This document shows, in pieces, positions 21,388-32,090 of a stretch of DNA of 64,000 bases. Within the stretch, counting starts at the first letter, position 1. Every line of letters begins with the position of its first letter. The notes below the pieces were generated by a model. The model ran no database searches. It was not told the DNA's origin and worked only from the letters and a program-made list of their open reading frames with translations. Position numbers and translations under genes: made by a program. The stretch is from Mactromeris polynyma (taxonomy: Eukaryota; Mollusca; Bivalvia; Venerida; Mactridae): contig JASFXZ010000043.1 in NCBI GenBank assembly GCA_032209605.1, positions 1,784,819 through 1,848,818 of the forward strand, read 5' to 3'.

Positions 21388-21612
21388 ACTATAAATGTAC
21401 ATACCAAAACTAGTATCATCTAGACTATAAATGTACATACCAAAACTAGTATCATCTAGGCTATAAATGTACATACCAAAACTAGTATCATCTAGACTAT
21501 AAATGTACATACCAAAACTAGTATCATCTAGACTATAAATGTACATACCAAAACTAGTATCATCTAGGCTATAAATGTACATACCAAAACTAGTATCATC
21601 TAGACTATAAAT
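21361..21612. repeat. 36-bp minisatellite, 7 units (unit 1)
   Basis: The unit contains GTACATACCAAAACTAGTAT and CATCTAGACTATAAAT, with a few GACT/GGCT variants in fixed positions. Unit 2 has the same seven units in the same order at 45670-45921, so this array did not change length. Confidence 0.97.
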
Positions 21613-21754
21613 GACATGCTTTTTTGACGGACCAAGATGAATCATGTAATGAGACATCATTCATTCCTAAACCACCCGAGGATAGAGCAAACAACGACAT
21701 CAGAACAATGAATATAACATCAATGAATTATACAATGAATTATACAATTATACA

Positions 21755-21800
21755 GTGGAACACGCTTAAAACGAATTTCTGGGGACCTGGGTACTGTTTT
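21755..21800 (+). mobile_element. Solo end of a pogo/Tigger-like DNA transposon
   Basis: TACAGTGGAACACGCTTAAA followed by ACGAATTTCTGGGGACC has the form of pogo/Tigger terminal repeats (CAGT..AAC.CG.TTA..ACGAA). No partner end was found. The unit 2 copy is at about 46064-46109. Confidence 0.35.
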
Positions 21801-21965
21801 ACTAACATACTTACGCTTGCGTAAATCAAAGATTTTCGTAAGTTTTCGTACAAAGTTTCTACGTAAATGCGTTTCAATAATATTTGCGTACGTAGGTATT
21901 TGCGTAAGTTAGAGCGTAAAGTTACGTTAGAAATTACCGAACGTAAATCTCTACGTTTTGCATAA
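21797..21965. mobile_element. MITE-like segment rich in TTACG/CGTAA inverted motifs
   Basis: Many alternating ACGTAA, TTACG, GCGTAA and CGTACG words give numerous short hairpins over about 170 bp. The unit 2 copy is at 46106-46274. The boundaries are approximate. Confidence 0.4.
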
Positions 21966-22360
21966 AAATGGCCGACCGTATGAACGCTCGAAGACCTCGA
22001 CATTTCAGAGCAATACCTGACATGTTTGACTTATAGAAAAGTACAGATTATCACGATATCTGATTGGCGTAGTTTATGATTTGATAGAATGCGTTCTCAA
22101 CTAAAATTTAAAATTCTCACGAACGAAAATTCGCACTTTTTCTTTGATAAAACAGCAATATAGCATATAAATGGAAAAATATGCCAGTTTTGTCCCATAC
22201 GGTAAAATCAGCCAATCGTTTTATTATGCATTAATATTTGATAATATGGCATCTTTTTGGAGCATTTATGCTATTTCCTTGTTAATATGTGTTTTCAGCA
22301 TTAAAATGTTGTGTGTATGCTTGGTTTTCAAAATACTGTCGACATTAGCTGAATGCTGAA

Positions 22361-22760
22361 ATGCTAAATTTTCTGGATGCTGGCATCCCAAATCCTAATC
22401 ATTGTCTATGCTGGCTTCTCAGACAATATAGATGCTGGTTTCCGAAATGTTCTGGATGCTGGCATCCCACTGTCTGGATGCTAGAATCCACAATTTTCTG
22501 GATGCTGGCATCCCAAACTGTATGGATTCTAGGATCCACACTTTCCTGGATGCTGGTTTCTGAATTTTTCTGGATGCTGGCATCCCAAACTGTCTGGATG
22601 CTAGAATCCACAATTTTCTGGATGCTGGCATCCCAAACTGTATGGATTCTAGGATCCACACTTTCCTGGATGCTGGTTTCTGAAATTTTCTGGATGCTGG
22701 CATCCACAATTTTCTGGATGCTCGCAACCCAAACTTTCTGATTGCTGGCATCTGCATCTG
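22361..22760. repeat. ~120-bp tandem repeat of TGGATGCTGGCATCC type, right arm (unit 1)
   Basis: Repeats of TTCTGGATGCTGGCATCC, with a longer period of about 120 bp (CTGTATGGATTCTAGGATCC...). Unit 2 (46670-46949) has exactly one 120-bp period fewer. The repeat is reverse-complementary to the 15.4-16.0 kb array. Confidence 0.85.
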
Positions 22761-22794
22761 TATTGAGCAACTACAAATTACTGGGTAGATCTAC

Positions 22795-22862
22795 GACCGC
22801 CTCAATAATAAGACCAGTTTTCAAGGGTCCCAAGAATGTTCTTATTATTGAGGTTTTACTGT
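22795..22862. mobile_element. Small MITE with CCTCAATAATAAGA inverted ends
   Basis: CCTCAATAATAAGA and its complement TCTTATTATTGAGG flank about 36 bp. The right end continues TTTTACTGTA as in pogo-type termini. The unit 2 copy is at 46984-47051. Confidence 0.4.
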
Positions 22863-23319
22863 ACGTGAAAGGTCATGTTTGTCAATATACAAAAATTGGA
22901 GGCATGCAACTGTTTGCCTGGGAAGCACCTCATCATTGGATCATGATGCATGCACAACTAAGAATACAAATGCAATTTATAGGTGTGAACATATTGTTGT
23001 ATATTATTATAGCAATACCTTACACCTTTGATACAGACTTAAAGCACAGTATGCTATTTAACAAACACATTCAATAGTATGTAAAGACAAGGATGACAAA
23101 ATCGAGTTGTAAAGCATGATGCATTTTCCTTGAATACTAATATAAAGTAGCTTAATTATCAAGGCTGCCCTTAAAGCCCTTACCTTCAAAGCAAAAGGCA
23201 AATTTAGAATAGAACTAGATGTTTTTTTTAAATAAAACCATATGTCTCCCAGATGGCAGCTTGTCAGTAATTATAATACTGATACAAGATGTTAGAATAA
23301 AATATCAAGCAAACAAGAA

Positions 23320-24030
23320 ATATAGTGTTTGATCAATTCACCATGCACTGTATATGTATAAGAACATCAAAGGGTCATAACTCCAAAAATGTCTGAGCAG
23401 AACGAAACGACAAGGATGCACATGTACAGTTGATGCGTATTAGTCCTGCTAAATTTGGTTGAAATCCAAACAGCCGTATTTGAGATGAAGTGCGGACAAA
23501 CTTCACCATGCACTACATACGTATAAAAACATCAATGGGCTCTAACTCATTGAAAAATTATCTGAACGGAACAAAACCACGAGGAGGATGCACAAGTACA
23601 CTTGATGCTTGTCAATTCTGTGAAGTGTGGTTGAAATCCAAGCAGCATTATTGGAGATGAAGCACGGACAAACTCCATATGTATAAAAACATCAAAGGGC
23701 TGTTACTCAGTGAAATATTATCCGAACGGAACAAAAAGACAAGTATGCACAACTACACTTAATGTTGATCAATCCTGTGAAGTTCGGCTGAAATCCAACC
23801 ACGAGTATTTGAGATGCAGCGCGGACAAACTTCTGAGGTATAACAACTTCAAAGGGCCATAACTCGGTGAAAAATTATCTGAGGGAACACAAAACGAAGA
23901 TGCACAACTACACTTGATGTTGATCAATCCTATGAAGTTTGGCTGAAATCCAACCAGCAGTATTGTAGATAAAGCGCACACAAGCTAAAAGTTGGCGCAC
24001 GGACGGACAGACAGACGCCGAGGGCAAAAA
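23320..24030. repeat. Divergent ~160-bp tandem repeat ('AAGGGCCATAACTC' type), 4 units (unit 1)
   Basis: Four related modules start near 23366, 23530, 23690 and 23847. Each has an '..AAAGGG.C.TAACTC..' phrase, then '..GATGCACAA.TACACTTGATG..' and '..GGTTGAAATCCAA..'. The run ends with CGGACGGACAGACAGACG. This is a family of dispersed repeats common in bivalves to my knowledge. The unit 2 copy is at 47509-48219. Confidence 0.7.
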
Positions 24031-24928
24031 CAATATGTCTGACATACGAACAAAACTGCAAAGCAGGATTCATTTAACAGTTATACTAATTGAAAGTATT
24101 CTAGCAAAACAGTAGATCATAGGTTTAAAATATACTTACAGTTATACTAAGTAATTGAAAGAATAAAGCAGCCAGACGAAATAAGCGATCATAATTTTAA
24201 CCAAATATATCTTTAAATCAAACAATGGAATGAAATGGTCAGCTAAGGTTGATGATCATAAATTCATGTACAACTAATATTGATAGAAACATGTAACACT
24301 CCTTACATAAAATTAATGGTTGTAGTTTTAAAGTAAAATACATTGACTAGTAAATATTAGCATGGTGTTAAGATTTATAAACCTGAAAAAAATATCATAA
24401 AGCACACTACAATTTAAGTGAAGAGGAGTATGAAATTGTGTAGCAAAACTGCCAATCATAGCTTTAAGCATAACATATTTACAACTCAGCATAAGAATTG
24501 TCTAATCAAACTGCCCTGTCACTTTTAACTTCAATTTTGAAGCCTATAAAATCATAATGTAACAACATTTAATTAACAATTGGTACATCTTGCACATCAA
24601 CAATGTGTAACAAGTTTTTTACACACCTTTAATCAGAAAAAATATACAATGGATACCCTGCATAATTGATAAAGATGCCGACAGGTATTGTTAATAAGCA
24701 TAAAAAACTTAATATTCAATATCGCACATACAACAAAGTCCCTAGAATCATCAGCAATAAGTGCTCATCTCTTATAGCTAGAATATACCAGTACATGATT
24801 CATGGATGTACTGATTTCTTCCCCGAGATTATTTAAGTGTATTTAATCAAATGCATTTTTGAATTTTATTATTACATGTAAATTTCACATCAAGTTAAAC
24901 AAGAGTGGCAAACTGTCACAAAATACGC
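24031..24928. other. AT-rich DNA; divergence step near 24598
   Basis: I see no supported gene. Up to about 24597 this matches unit 2 (to 48787) almost perfectly; from there on differences become frequent. Confidence 0.6.
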
Positions 24929-25219
24929 CCGTCATGAGTCAGGGCTCAGAGTTAAAACATGACAAATTTTAGGTAATTTCTAAAATCAAAGGGTGATAAC
25001 TCCCGAGTGACTTGAGCGATATGGCTGGTTATCGAATTTGGCCGATATATTATATCCACAAACATTTTCACTATGTCTGGTAATGATCGGATGAAAACTC
25101 TTTGACTTAGAGAGTGGACAAGGCTAATTTGGCCAAATTTGAATAATTCAAGGGTCATAAAACTTTTTGACTTAGAGAGCGGAAACCATGTGGACGCCGC
25201 GCACCCACCCGCCACCGGG
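24929..25219. repeat. ~285-bp segment present in unit 1, absent in unit 2
   Basis: It lies between CGCCCGTCA and CCGGGTGTTCC, which are directly joined in unit 2 at about 49117. It contains two related halves (each with a CTTTTTGACTTAGAGAG phrase) typical of a dispersed non-coding repeat. The following CCGTTTTTCAAACGGGG-type hairpin is shared by both units. Confidence 0.55.
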
Positions 25220-26109
25220 TGTTCCCATAATACGTCGCGTTTTTCAAACGGGGGTATAAAAAGGAATGAAGCTGACTGAAGAAGTATTTTACATTCACAG
25301 TGTAATAAATGTGTATGGCATAAACAGTTCATAAGTATTGTATCAAGAAATATGTACTTTGTACTACACAACCTCATACTTCTTCAGTAGTGATATGGAA
25401 TTAGTAAACTGTCGATAAATTGATAATTTAACTCATGATGGATGTCAAGTCTAATTTCCTTTCCTTAATAATGTTAATGCCCTTGCTCCACATAAAATTC
25501 ATAGGCCAGTAATGCAGTCATGGATACTATGAATGTTTCCTTCAATCACTTCAGTGTTATAATATCCTCCTCTTCAATGAACTCCATTATTGGACAGCCC
25601 AGCATGTTTTGTCTCCATCTTGGATAACTTTCTATCTCCTATACTGCACATTTGCAAACTGTCAGACTTTGCAAAAAGGTATGCCTATTCTCATTTGAAA
25701 TATATACAGATCAAATGAGTGAAGCAATTAGCCTCGAGAACATGTTAATGTGGCAAATATCATAATTCACACAATTATTCAGGTATGCCAACAGTGAAGT
25801 GTGAAAAAAGAGGAAATTTTGCCATGGTCACGGGGGCAACTTATTGCGGAAAATTCACATCCTTGTTATTGACAGCCTGGGCAATACTAGAAATGAAATT
25901 TTAGTTAGTCATTCAGCATTCGAATACTGATTAGGCATACTTATATTCGAGAAAAATTTCAATTTTATCTACTCGATTGATTCGCACCCAAACATACTGT
26001 TTGGTGAGACAATGGTTAATCATTGTCATGCTATCAGAATAAATGGTTTGTTTGTTTCGTGTACGTTTACACCATTTCTAAACACTATTTTAGTCATATA
26101 TGGCGATCA

Positions 26110-26345
26110 ATTGATCTAACCGTTGCTCCTGGGTTACCAACCAGCACTAACCTGCTTCTCCTCAAGCAACTGACAACATCTCTACTTAAATCATAGTTCA
26201 GAGATGGAGGATAAATGACTTTGGATGCATTATCTTCAGTTAAATTATCACGGAAGAACATACGCCTCCCGAAGGTTCTGAACCCATGACCTCTAGATTA
26301 GCAGTTGATCACTCTAATGATTGAGCTAATTGGACTGGCTACTAC
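26110..26345 (-). mobile_element. tRNA-derived SINE (unit 1)
   Basis: Read on the minus strand it opens with a tRNA-like head. A-box-like TTAGCTCAATCATTAGAGTG is followed by an anticodon-loop-like ACTGCTAATC and a B-box-like GGTCATGGGTTCAGAACC. Then comes a central block (GTTGTCAGTTGCTTGAGGAG ... AACCCAGGAGC) that resembles, from memory, the central domain shared by molluscan SINEs. The unit 2 copy (49846-50044) has an internal deletion of about 20 bp and several differences. Confidence 0.6.
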
Positions 26346-26660
26346 TAGAATAAACAAGAGCACCGCCTGTGGGTGCCTGACGCTCGTCTGATAAGTTTCA
26401 AACGTATACCTTGAACAGTTTCTGTGAAAAAGTAGACTTTTTAGGGAGGGAGGGGGTTTGTCCCGAGAATTAAAAAAAATGCAGGAATAAACCTTGTAAA
26501 GACTTGTGTTGCGAGTGTAGAAAAAAAAATGTAAAAAAAAAATTAAGGAGGGGGAGGGTGCCCCCAAAATTTTAGTTGTTGTTGTTGTGAGTTTAGAAAT
26601 GAAAACAAATGAAAAAGTAAAACTTTTTTTCGGGGGGGGGGGGCGGGGAGATCAGATATG
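26340..26660. other. Low-complexity junction region between units 1 and 2
   Basis: Runs of A, G and TTGTTGTTG surround the arbitrary unit boundary. The G run differs by one between units. The corresponding unit 2/3 passage is 50040-50290. No gene is supported. Confidence 0.5.
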
Positions 26661-28891
26661 AAAAATAATGAAAATTAATAAATGGTTGATGCCAATTTTT
26701 GATTGATGAAAATCGAATGATAGAATATTCGTTTGGAAGGTTGACTGAATATTTGAAAAACCCAAAAATTGCCATATTATTAATATGTTGACTACCATAA
26801 TGTTTAGACATTCTTTAAATAGGTCTCAAAATCAATCTTCACAGCAGAAGTGTTATTACAATGCATTACACAAGTAACCATTTCGGATTTCATACAGAGT
26901 TAATTTAAACATATGTTGCAGGCAATCTGGATTCAGGCATTGTACCAATTTGAGTCCCAGTTCCTCTTAATTAGATAAGACTTATGTTTAAGTCTTTAGA
27001 TGTGATCAGTAGGGGTCTTGCATTTTTGATTTATAACCAGGTTTTGTTCAATGCTAGCTCTGGTTTGGTTATCTTGACATGTTATTTCATTTCTCTCACA
27101 GTTACACTTACATGGCCATCTCTGGTTAGGAATACACTCTCTGGATGCCTGTTTAGCTTTCTTCGAGCTTTCCTACCTGAAATAAATTAAGTATTGTTTA
27201 AGTACATTTTGATTTTTTATATACATAACTCTGGCATTGATAAATATTGTACTTATTTAATATTGAACAAACTAAAAACTAGAGAAAAGGCATTGCAAGA
27301 TGTCTACATATCAAGCGCTTCATTACTACCCATGTGAGGTAGTAAAATATAATCAAGTGGCTTATAAATAAAATATTTCCCTTCAACTTGCAGGGGTTTC
27401 CGAGATGCCAGTTCCCTGCATCACTGATGCAATTTTTGGACCTGGGACTAACATTTACAACTTGGTTTGGGAAATTTAGAAAATTAGGAGGCAAAAGTGA
27501 TGCGTTTTCATGCTATTATAATTATTGTTGAAGAATAAATTACAGTGTCAAACACCTGATTTATTCGGGCGAATTTGCCCATAACCCCATCCCCCTAGTC
27601 TTCAGTTTTAATTGCATTTTTTGGAACTTTTATTTTTTCACTTATTCTGAGGAAATGCTTGGCCTAAACGCGCCTGCCTAAGTAACTTTGAAAACATTTT
27701 GCTGTTATGCGAAGACCTCAAGGCTCAATGCATAAGCTGTAGCATTTGACATTTTCACACAAGACACAAATATGATAAACATTTTGGTGCATGCATAATT
27801 TTAATGACGGCTTTTTTGATTTTATATTCTTAATTAAAAAGATATATTAGAAATTTCATACTGAGTTGTCTGAATTCCTAGATAATCGATCTATGTTATT
27901 TCGTTTTACTACTTACGGTTTTGAAACATGTCGATATCAAACTTATAAAAGTATTTCTCGTGTCAAGAAATTGGGCCAATGGGGTGGTTTAAAACTAAAC
28001 CTAACTGGTACAATACTGCCGTCACTATGATCAGACAGGAGAAAAGTTATTGTCTGGATTCATACAGCTGAACAGATTTGACATTACACTGTAGTCATTA
28101 TCGAGTCAAAGACATAGGTCTGACTCTGATAGTGCCAGCATTGCAGTACTAATAATCAGTTCAACAAAATAAATCAGCAATCAATATACAATAATAGTAA
28201 ATACAGTAAGACAGATAGAATCTATTCACCTCAGCGAAACTTGAACATGGTTACGTTGGTAAAAGTTGGTTGGAGATAGGATGAAACATGTGAAAACGTC
28301 GCCAAAATCCACAAGATTCCTCCGTGCTGACGAGAATGTTTGGCTAAACAACTACACAAAGAGCCGCCGGAAACATCGTAAACATATCTAGCAGAAAACA
28401 TCGCAAAATTTTGAGGCGTGTCTTTGCTATCATCGTCTTGACCGGAAGTTTACTGGCCATCGATATTCATCATCCCATGAAAACAGTACGTCCCATCATC
28501 TGATTTTGTTATGTATTTGATGAGAATAATGGCTGATATGTCTGACATGTATATATCAATTGAAGAATGGGAGTCTTGATACAAACGGCTTTTCTTAATT
28601 ATTTGAGTTATTTTTGGTGATTGAGTTTGCACGAATAATAGCGTATTAATTTCTAGTTTAATTAGTTCCTCTGTATCGTCTGCTCATCGCAAATTAATAT
28701 CACGCAGACGCTTGGAATTTAAGGGTGATGTACACCTCGGAGACATAAATAGATCTAGTGCAATGTCGTTACGTCATTAAAAGTCTCGTGCGCGGTCGGT
28801 TCTTCACAACAAACGCTACAAAATTCTCGCATCTTCAGCAGTAAAACTTCAAGGAACTGGCGACTATCTGAAGGTAACCATTATGTACCGT

Positions 28892-30287
28892 TGTAACAGG
28901 CCAGTTCTTCCCCCAGTCCAGTTCTTCCCCGGGGAGGTTTTGGACTAGTCCAGTTCTTCCCCACCCAGTCTGTTTCTTCCCCGGGGAAGTTCTGGACCGG
29001 TCCAGTTCTTCCCCCCTAGGAAATTATTTTATATTCAACTTTCTCACGCTGGAAATAATCTAATTTTTCATGCTAGAATGGGGAAATTCTGGACCAGTCC
29101 AGTTATTCCCCCCTAGCAAATTATTTAATATTCAACTTTCTCACACTGTAAATAATCTAATTTTTCATGTTAGGGTGGGGAAGTTCTGGACCGGCCCAGT
29201 TCTTCCCCCCTAGGAAATTATTTTATTTTTTCAACTTTTTAACCTTGAAAATGTTCTTATTTTTCATGTTAGGGTGGGGAAGTTCTGGACCGGCCCAGTT
29301 CTTCCCCCCTAGGAAATTATTTTATTTTCAACTTTCACGCCCTGGAAATTATCTAATTTTTCGTGTTAGGGTGGGGAAGTTCTGGACCGGCCCAGTTCTT
29401 CCCCCCTAGGAAATTATTTTATTTTTTCAACTTTTTAACCTTGAAAATGTTCTTATTTTTCATGTTAGGGTGGGGAAGTTCTGGACCAGCCCAGTTCTTC
29501 CCCCCTAGGAAATTATTTTATTTTTTCAACTTTTTAACCTTGAAAATGTTCTTATTTTTCATGTTAGGGTGGGGAAGTTCTGGACCGGCCCAGTTCTTCC
29601 CCCCTAGGAAATTATTTTATTTTTTATTCTTAAGGTGGGGAAGTTCTGGACTAATCAAGTTCTTCTCCACTAGGATTTTTTGTTATTTTTTACAACTTGG
29701 GGTGGGGAAGTTCTGGACTAGTCCAGAACTTCCCCGCCCTAAGATGAAAAATAAGATAATTGGCCAGGGGAGAAGAACTGGACTAGTCCAGAACTTCCCC
29801 GCCCTAAAACAAAAATATTTTACTAGGGGAGAAGAACTGGACTAGTCCAGAACTTCCCCTCCCTAAGACGAAAAAAATAAAATAATTTCCAAGGGGAGAA
29901 GAACTGGACTAGTCCAGAACTTCCCCACCCTAAGACGAAAAAAAAATTCCAAGGGGAGAAGAACTGGACTAGTCCAGAACTTCCCCGCCCTAAAACAAAA
30001 ATATTTTACTAGGGGAGAAGAACTGGACTAGTCCAGAACTTCCCTACCCTAAGATGAAAAATAAGATCATTGTCTAGGGAAGAAGAACTGGACTAGTCCA
30101 GAACTTCCCCGCCCTAAGATGAAAAATAAGATAATTGTCCAGGGTTAAAAAGTTATTTTCTAGGGGGGGAAGAAACGGACTGGGTGGGGAAGCACTGGAC
30201 TAGTCCAAAACCTCCCCGGGGAAGAACTGGACCGGTCCAGTTCTTCTCCGGGGAAGAACTGGACCGGGGCAGTTCTGGACTGTTACA
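28892..30287. mobile_element. Foldback/MITE-like palindrome insertion (unit 2, expanded)
   Basis: The ends, insertion site and motif are the same as in unit 1, but the insert is 285 bp longer net. Extra palindrome-plus-T-rich-spacer modules lie in the left half, and one A-rich spacer is shorter in the right half. The element changed length after the unit 1/unit 2 duplication, or the assembly collapsed one copy. Confidence 0.8.
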
Positions 30288-32090
30288 CCGGTATAACTGA
30301 GCTTAAGTGTTATGCAGTAGATTATAAAAGAGCCGACTTATCGATTTTATTGCAAGGTTTACAGTCGGCTCGATCCAATTTCCATGAGCAAATCTACATT
30401 AAATTGAAAAATAAATATTCGTTAATTAACATGATGAAACTAAATGTAGCAAATTAGTCATTTGTTAAAATATTCTGACATACGTTATCGGGGTCAGTTC
30501 AGTTTGTCTGATAAGTGTCTGCTCTACTTCACTTATTTCGAATATTTTTCAGTAAATCAGGATTGGCAATGACAGGAAGAACTTGTATCAATGAAAGGAA
30601 TGAAAGCAGCACAAAGATTATTTTACAGTTCCAGTATAGAGGTAATTAAGGCAATAATAATATAATTAGCTCTATCGTGTAAATACAAAATTTCAATATA
30701 CACTGTATTTCAAAAGTTCTCTAAAAGGCTTAATGGTCCTGCTATCATTATTCTAGAACTTGCCAAATATGTGTAACAACCAGACCGTTCTGGTAAAAAA
30801 AGGAATGGAACGGACTGTTGTCAGGCCTGGTAAAGCCTAACTCTATTTGGCAGTATCTGCATTCATGTAAAATTACTTTGCTATAGGCCCCTAATAATGC
30901 CAAAATAAAAAGAAATCCAGCCTCTTTGGCAATAGTCCTTGCCAAGGTTTGGGTATTTTAATTGTATTTGATTAATGTGCTTTGATATTACCACGGACAT
31001 ATAAACCATGGTTATATGTCTGTGATAATACTGCCCGAATTCAAATGACATATACCGACTTTTACATATTTCCATAAAGATACGAATTTCATTCATTTGT
31101 AACAATATCAGTTTTTGAAATATTATTTATTTCACTGTATATTTTATTCAGGAAGAACTTAGTATGTGGTTGAAGAAGAGGTGTTCAATGACTCCAATGT
31201 TGAATGTTGATGAATACCAGTAAGGCTGTAAAGGGAGTCACAGCTTGTAAAATGTTGTGAAATAGGTTATGAGGAGAAATATTTGAAGTCACAAATTTTG
31301 TTATTATCCTGAATGTCACAAAAAGTAGTTATTTGAACTAGGCTGTAAGAACAGACACACCAATGAAGCTAAGAAAGGCGATACTTATACCAATTAAGTG
31401 ATGCTCATGAAGAAGTGTAGATGAGCATGACTGTGAGTTAATTAAGCATTTGTGAGGCCTGTCCTTAATTCTTAAAGCTTCAGGGTGATAGATATCTGGA
31501 ATGATTTACCAGAAGAAGTGGTTAATGCACCCATGATGAACTGCTTCAAGTCAACACTTAATACGTTATGGGGTACCCCAACAAGTTTGACGCTATATGT
31601 TAAAAATAAGTATAAAGACAATAGAGTGTCCAAATTGAGTAATGTAAATAGTTTTTATATTGCGTAGAACAATACTAATTATTAGTGTAAAAATATTATA
31701 TGTCTTGATATAAGAGTCCTTATCAATATAGAGTCTTAATCAATATTGTTCTGATAAAGATGACTTTGTCAATATGTAATTGTTAAAATGTAAACTTAAG
31801 ATGTCAAAGCAAAAAAATGATAGTAAATGTATCAATTTACAGATAATAGAAAATATAATGGGAGTTTTGGAAGATCGATTGTGGAGTCCACAGTTTGAAG
31901 GGATTTTAATCACACTTTGTACACATGATCAATATTAAATGTAGATGCACTTGATGTTTTCTTTCTTGAGTCAGTCCAAGTATTGCTGAGTGTTGCATGC
32001 TTAAAATTTAGAATGAAATGTAGTTATGGACATGGAAATTTGTGATGTGCATAATGTCAAATGTCTTGGCAACACATGAAAATATACTTT

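Larger units (their letters stand above)
15405..22760. mobile_element. Foldback-like composite with inverted tandem-repeat arms (unit 1)
   Basis: The left arm (15405-16535) is built from GGATGCCAGCATCC-type repeats. The right arm (22089-22760) is built from TCTGGATGCTGGCATCCC repeats, which are the reverse complement. At the inner ends a ~30-bp stretch (GAATTCTAAATTTTAGTTG... at ~16505; AATGCGTTCTCAACT... at ~22089) also matches in inverted orientation with one mismatch. The interior holds an AT-rich part, the 20-bp satellite, a receptor-like exon and a 36-bp minisatellite. It may be one foldback element or two related elements in opposite orientation. The unit 2 copy is at 39961-46949. Confidence 0.45.
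1..26599. repeat. Tandem unit 1 of a ~26 kb repeat array
   Basis: Position 1 onward matches position 26600 onward base for base over long stretches, and the same sequence recurs in diverged form from 50244. The phase chosen for the unit start is arbitrary, because similarity runs straight through the junctions. Relative to unit 2 this copy has a shorter palindrome array, a full-length BEL element, two extra 69-bp units at 15.4-16.0 kb, one extra 120-bp unit at 22.5 kb, and a longer tail at 24.9-26.1 kb. Confidence 0.95.

Noticed and set aside
22399..22770. Overlapping open frames on both strands in the GGATGCTGGCATCC arrays
   Set aside because: Multiple overlapping frames are open on both strands only because the repeat lacks stops. 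There is no splice or start context, and a whole period is missing in unit 2.
24952..25377. 141-codon minus-strand frame with a FEKRDVLWEHPVAGG-like stretch
   Set aside because: The sequence belongs to a dispersed repeat containing the CCGTTTTTCAAACGGG hairpin. Most of the frame is absent from unit 2.
26262..26345. Possible functional tRNA gene on the minus strand
   Set aside because: A- and B-box-like sequences are present, but the stems do not pair well and a SINE body follows directly, so it is a SINE head.
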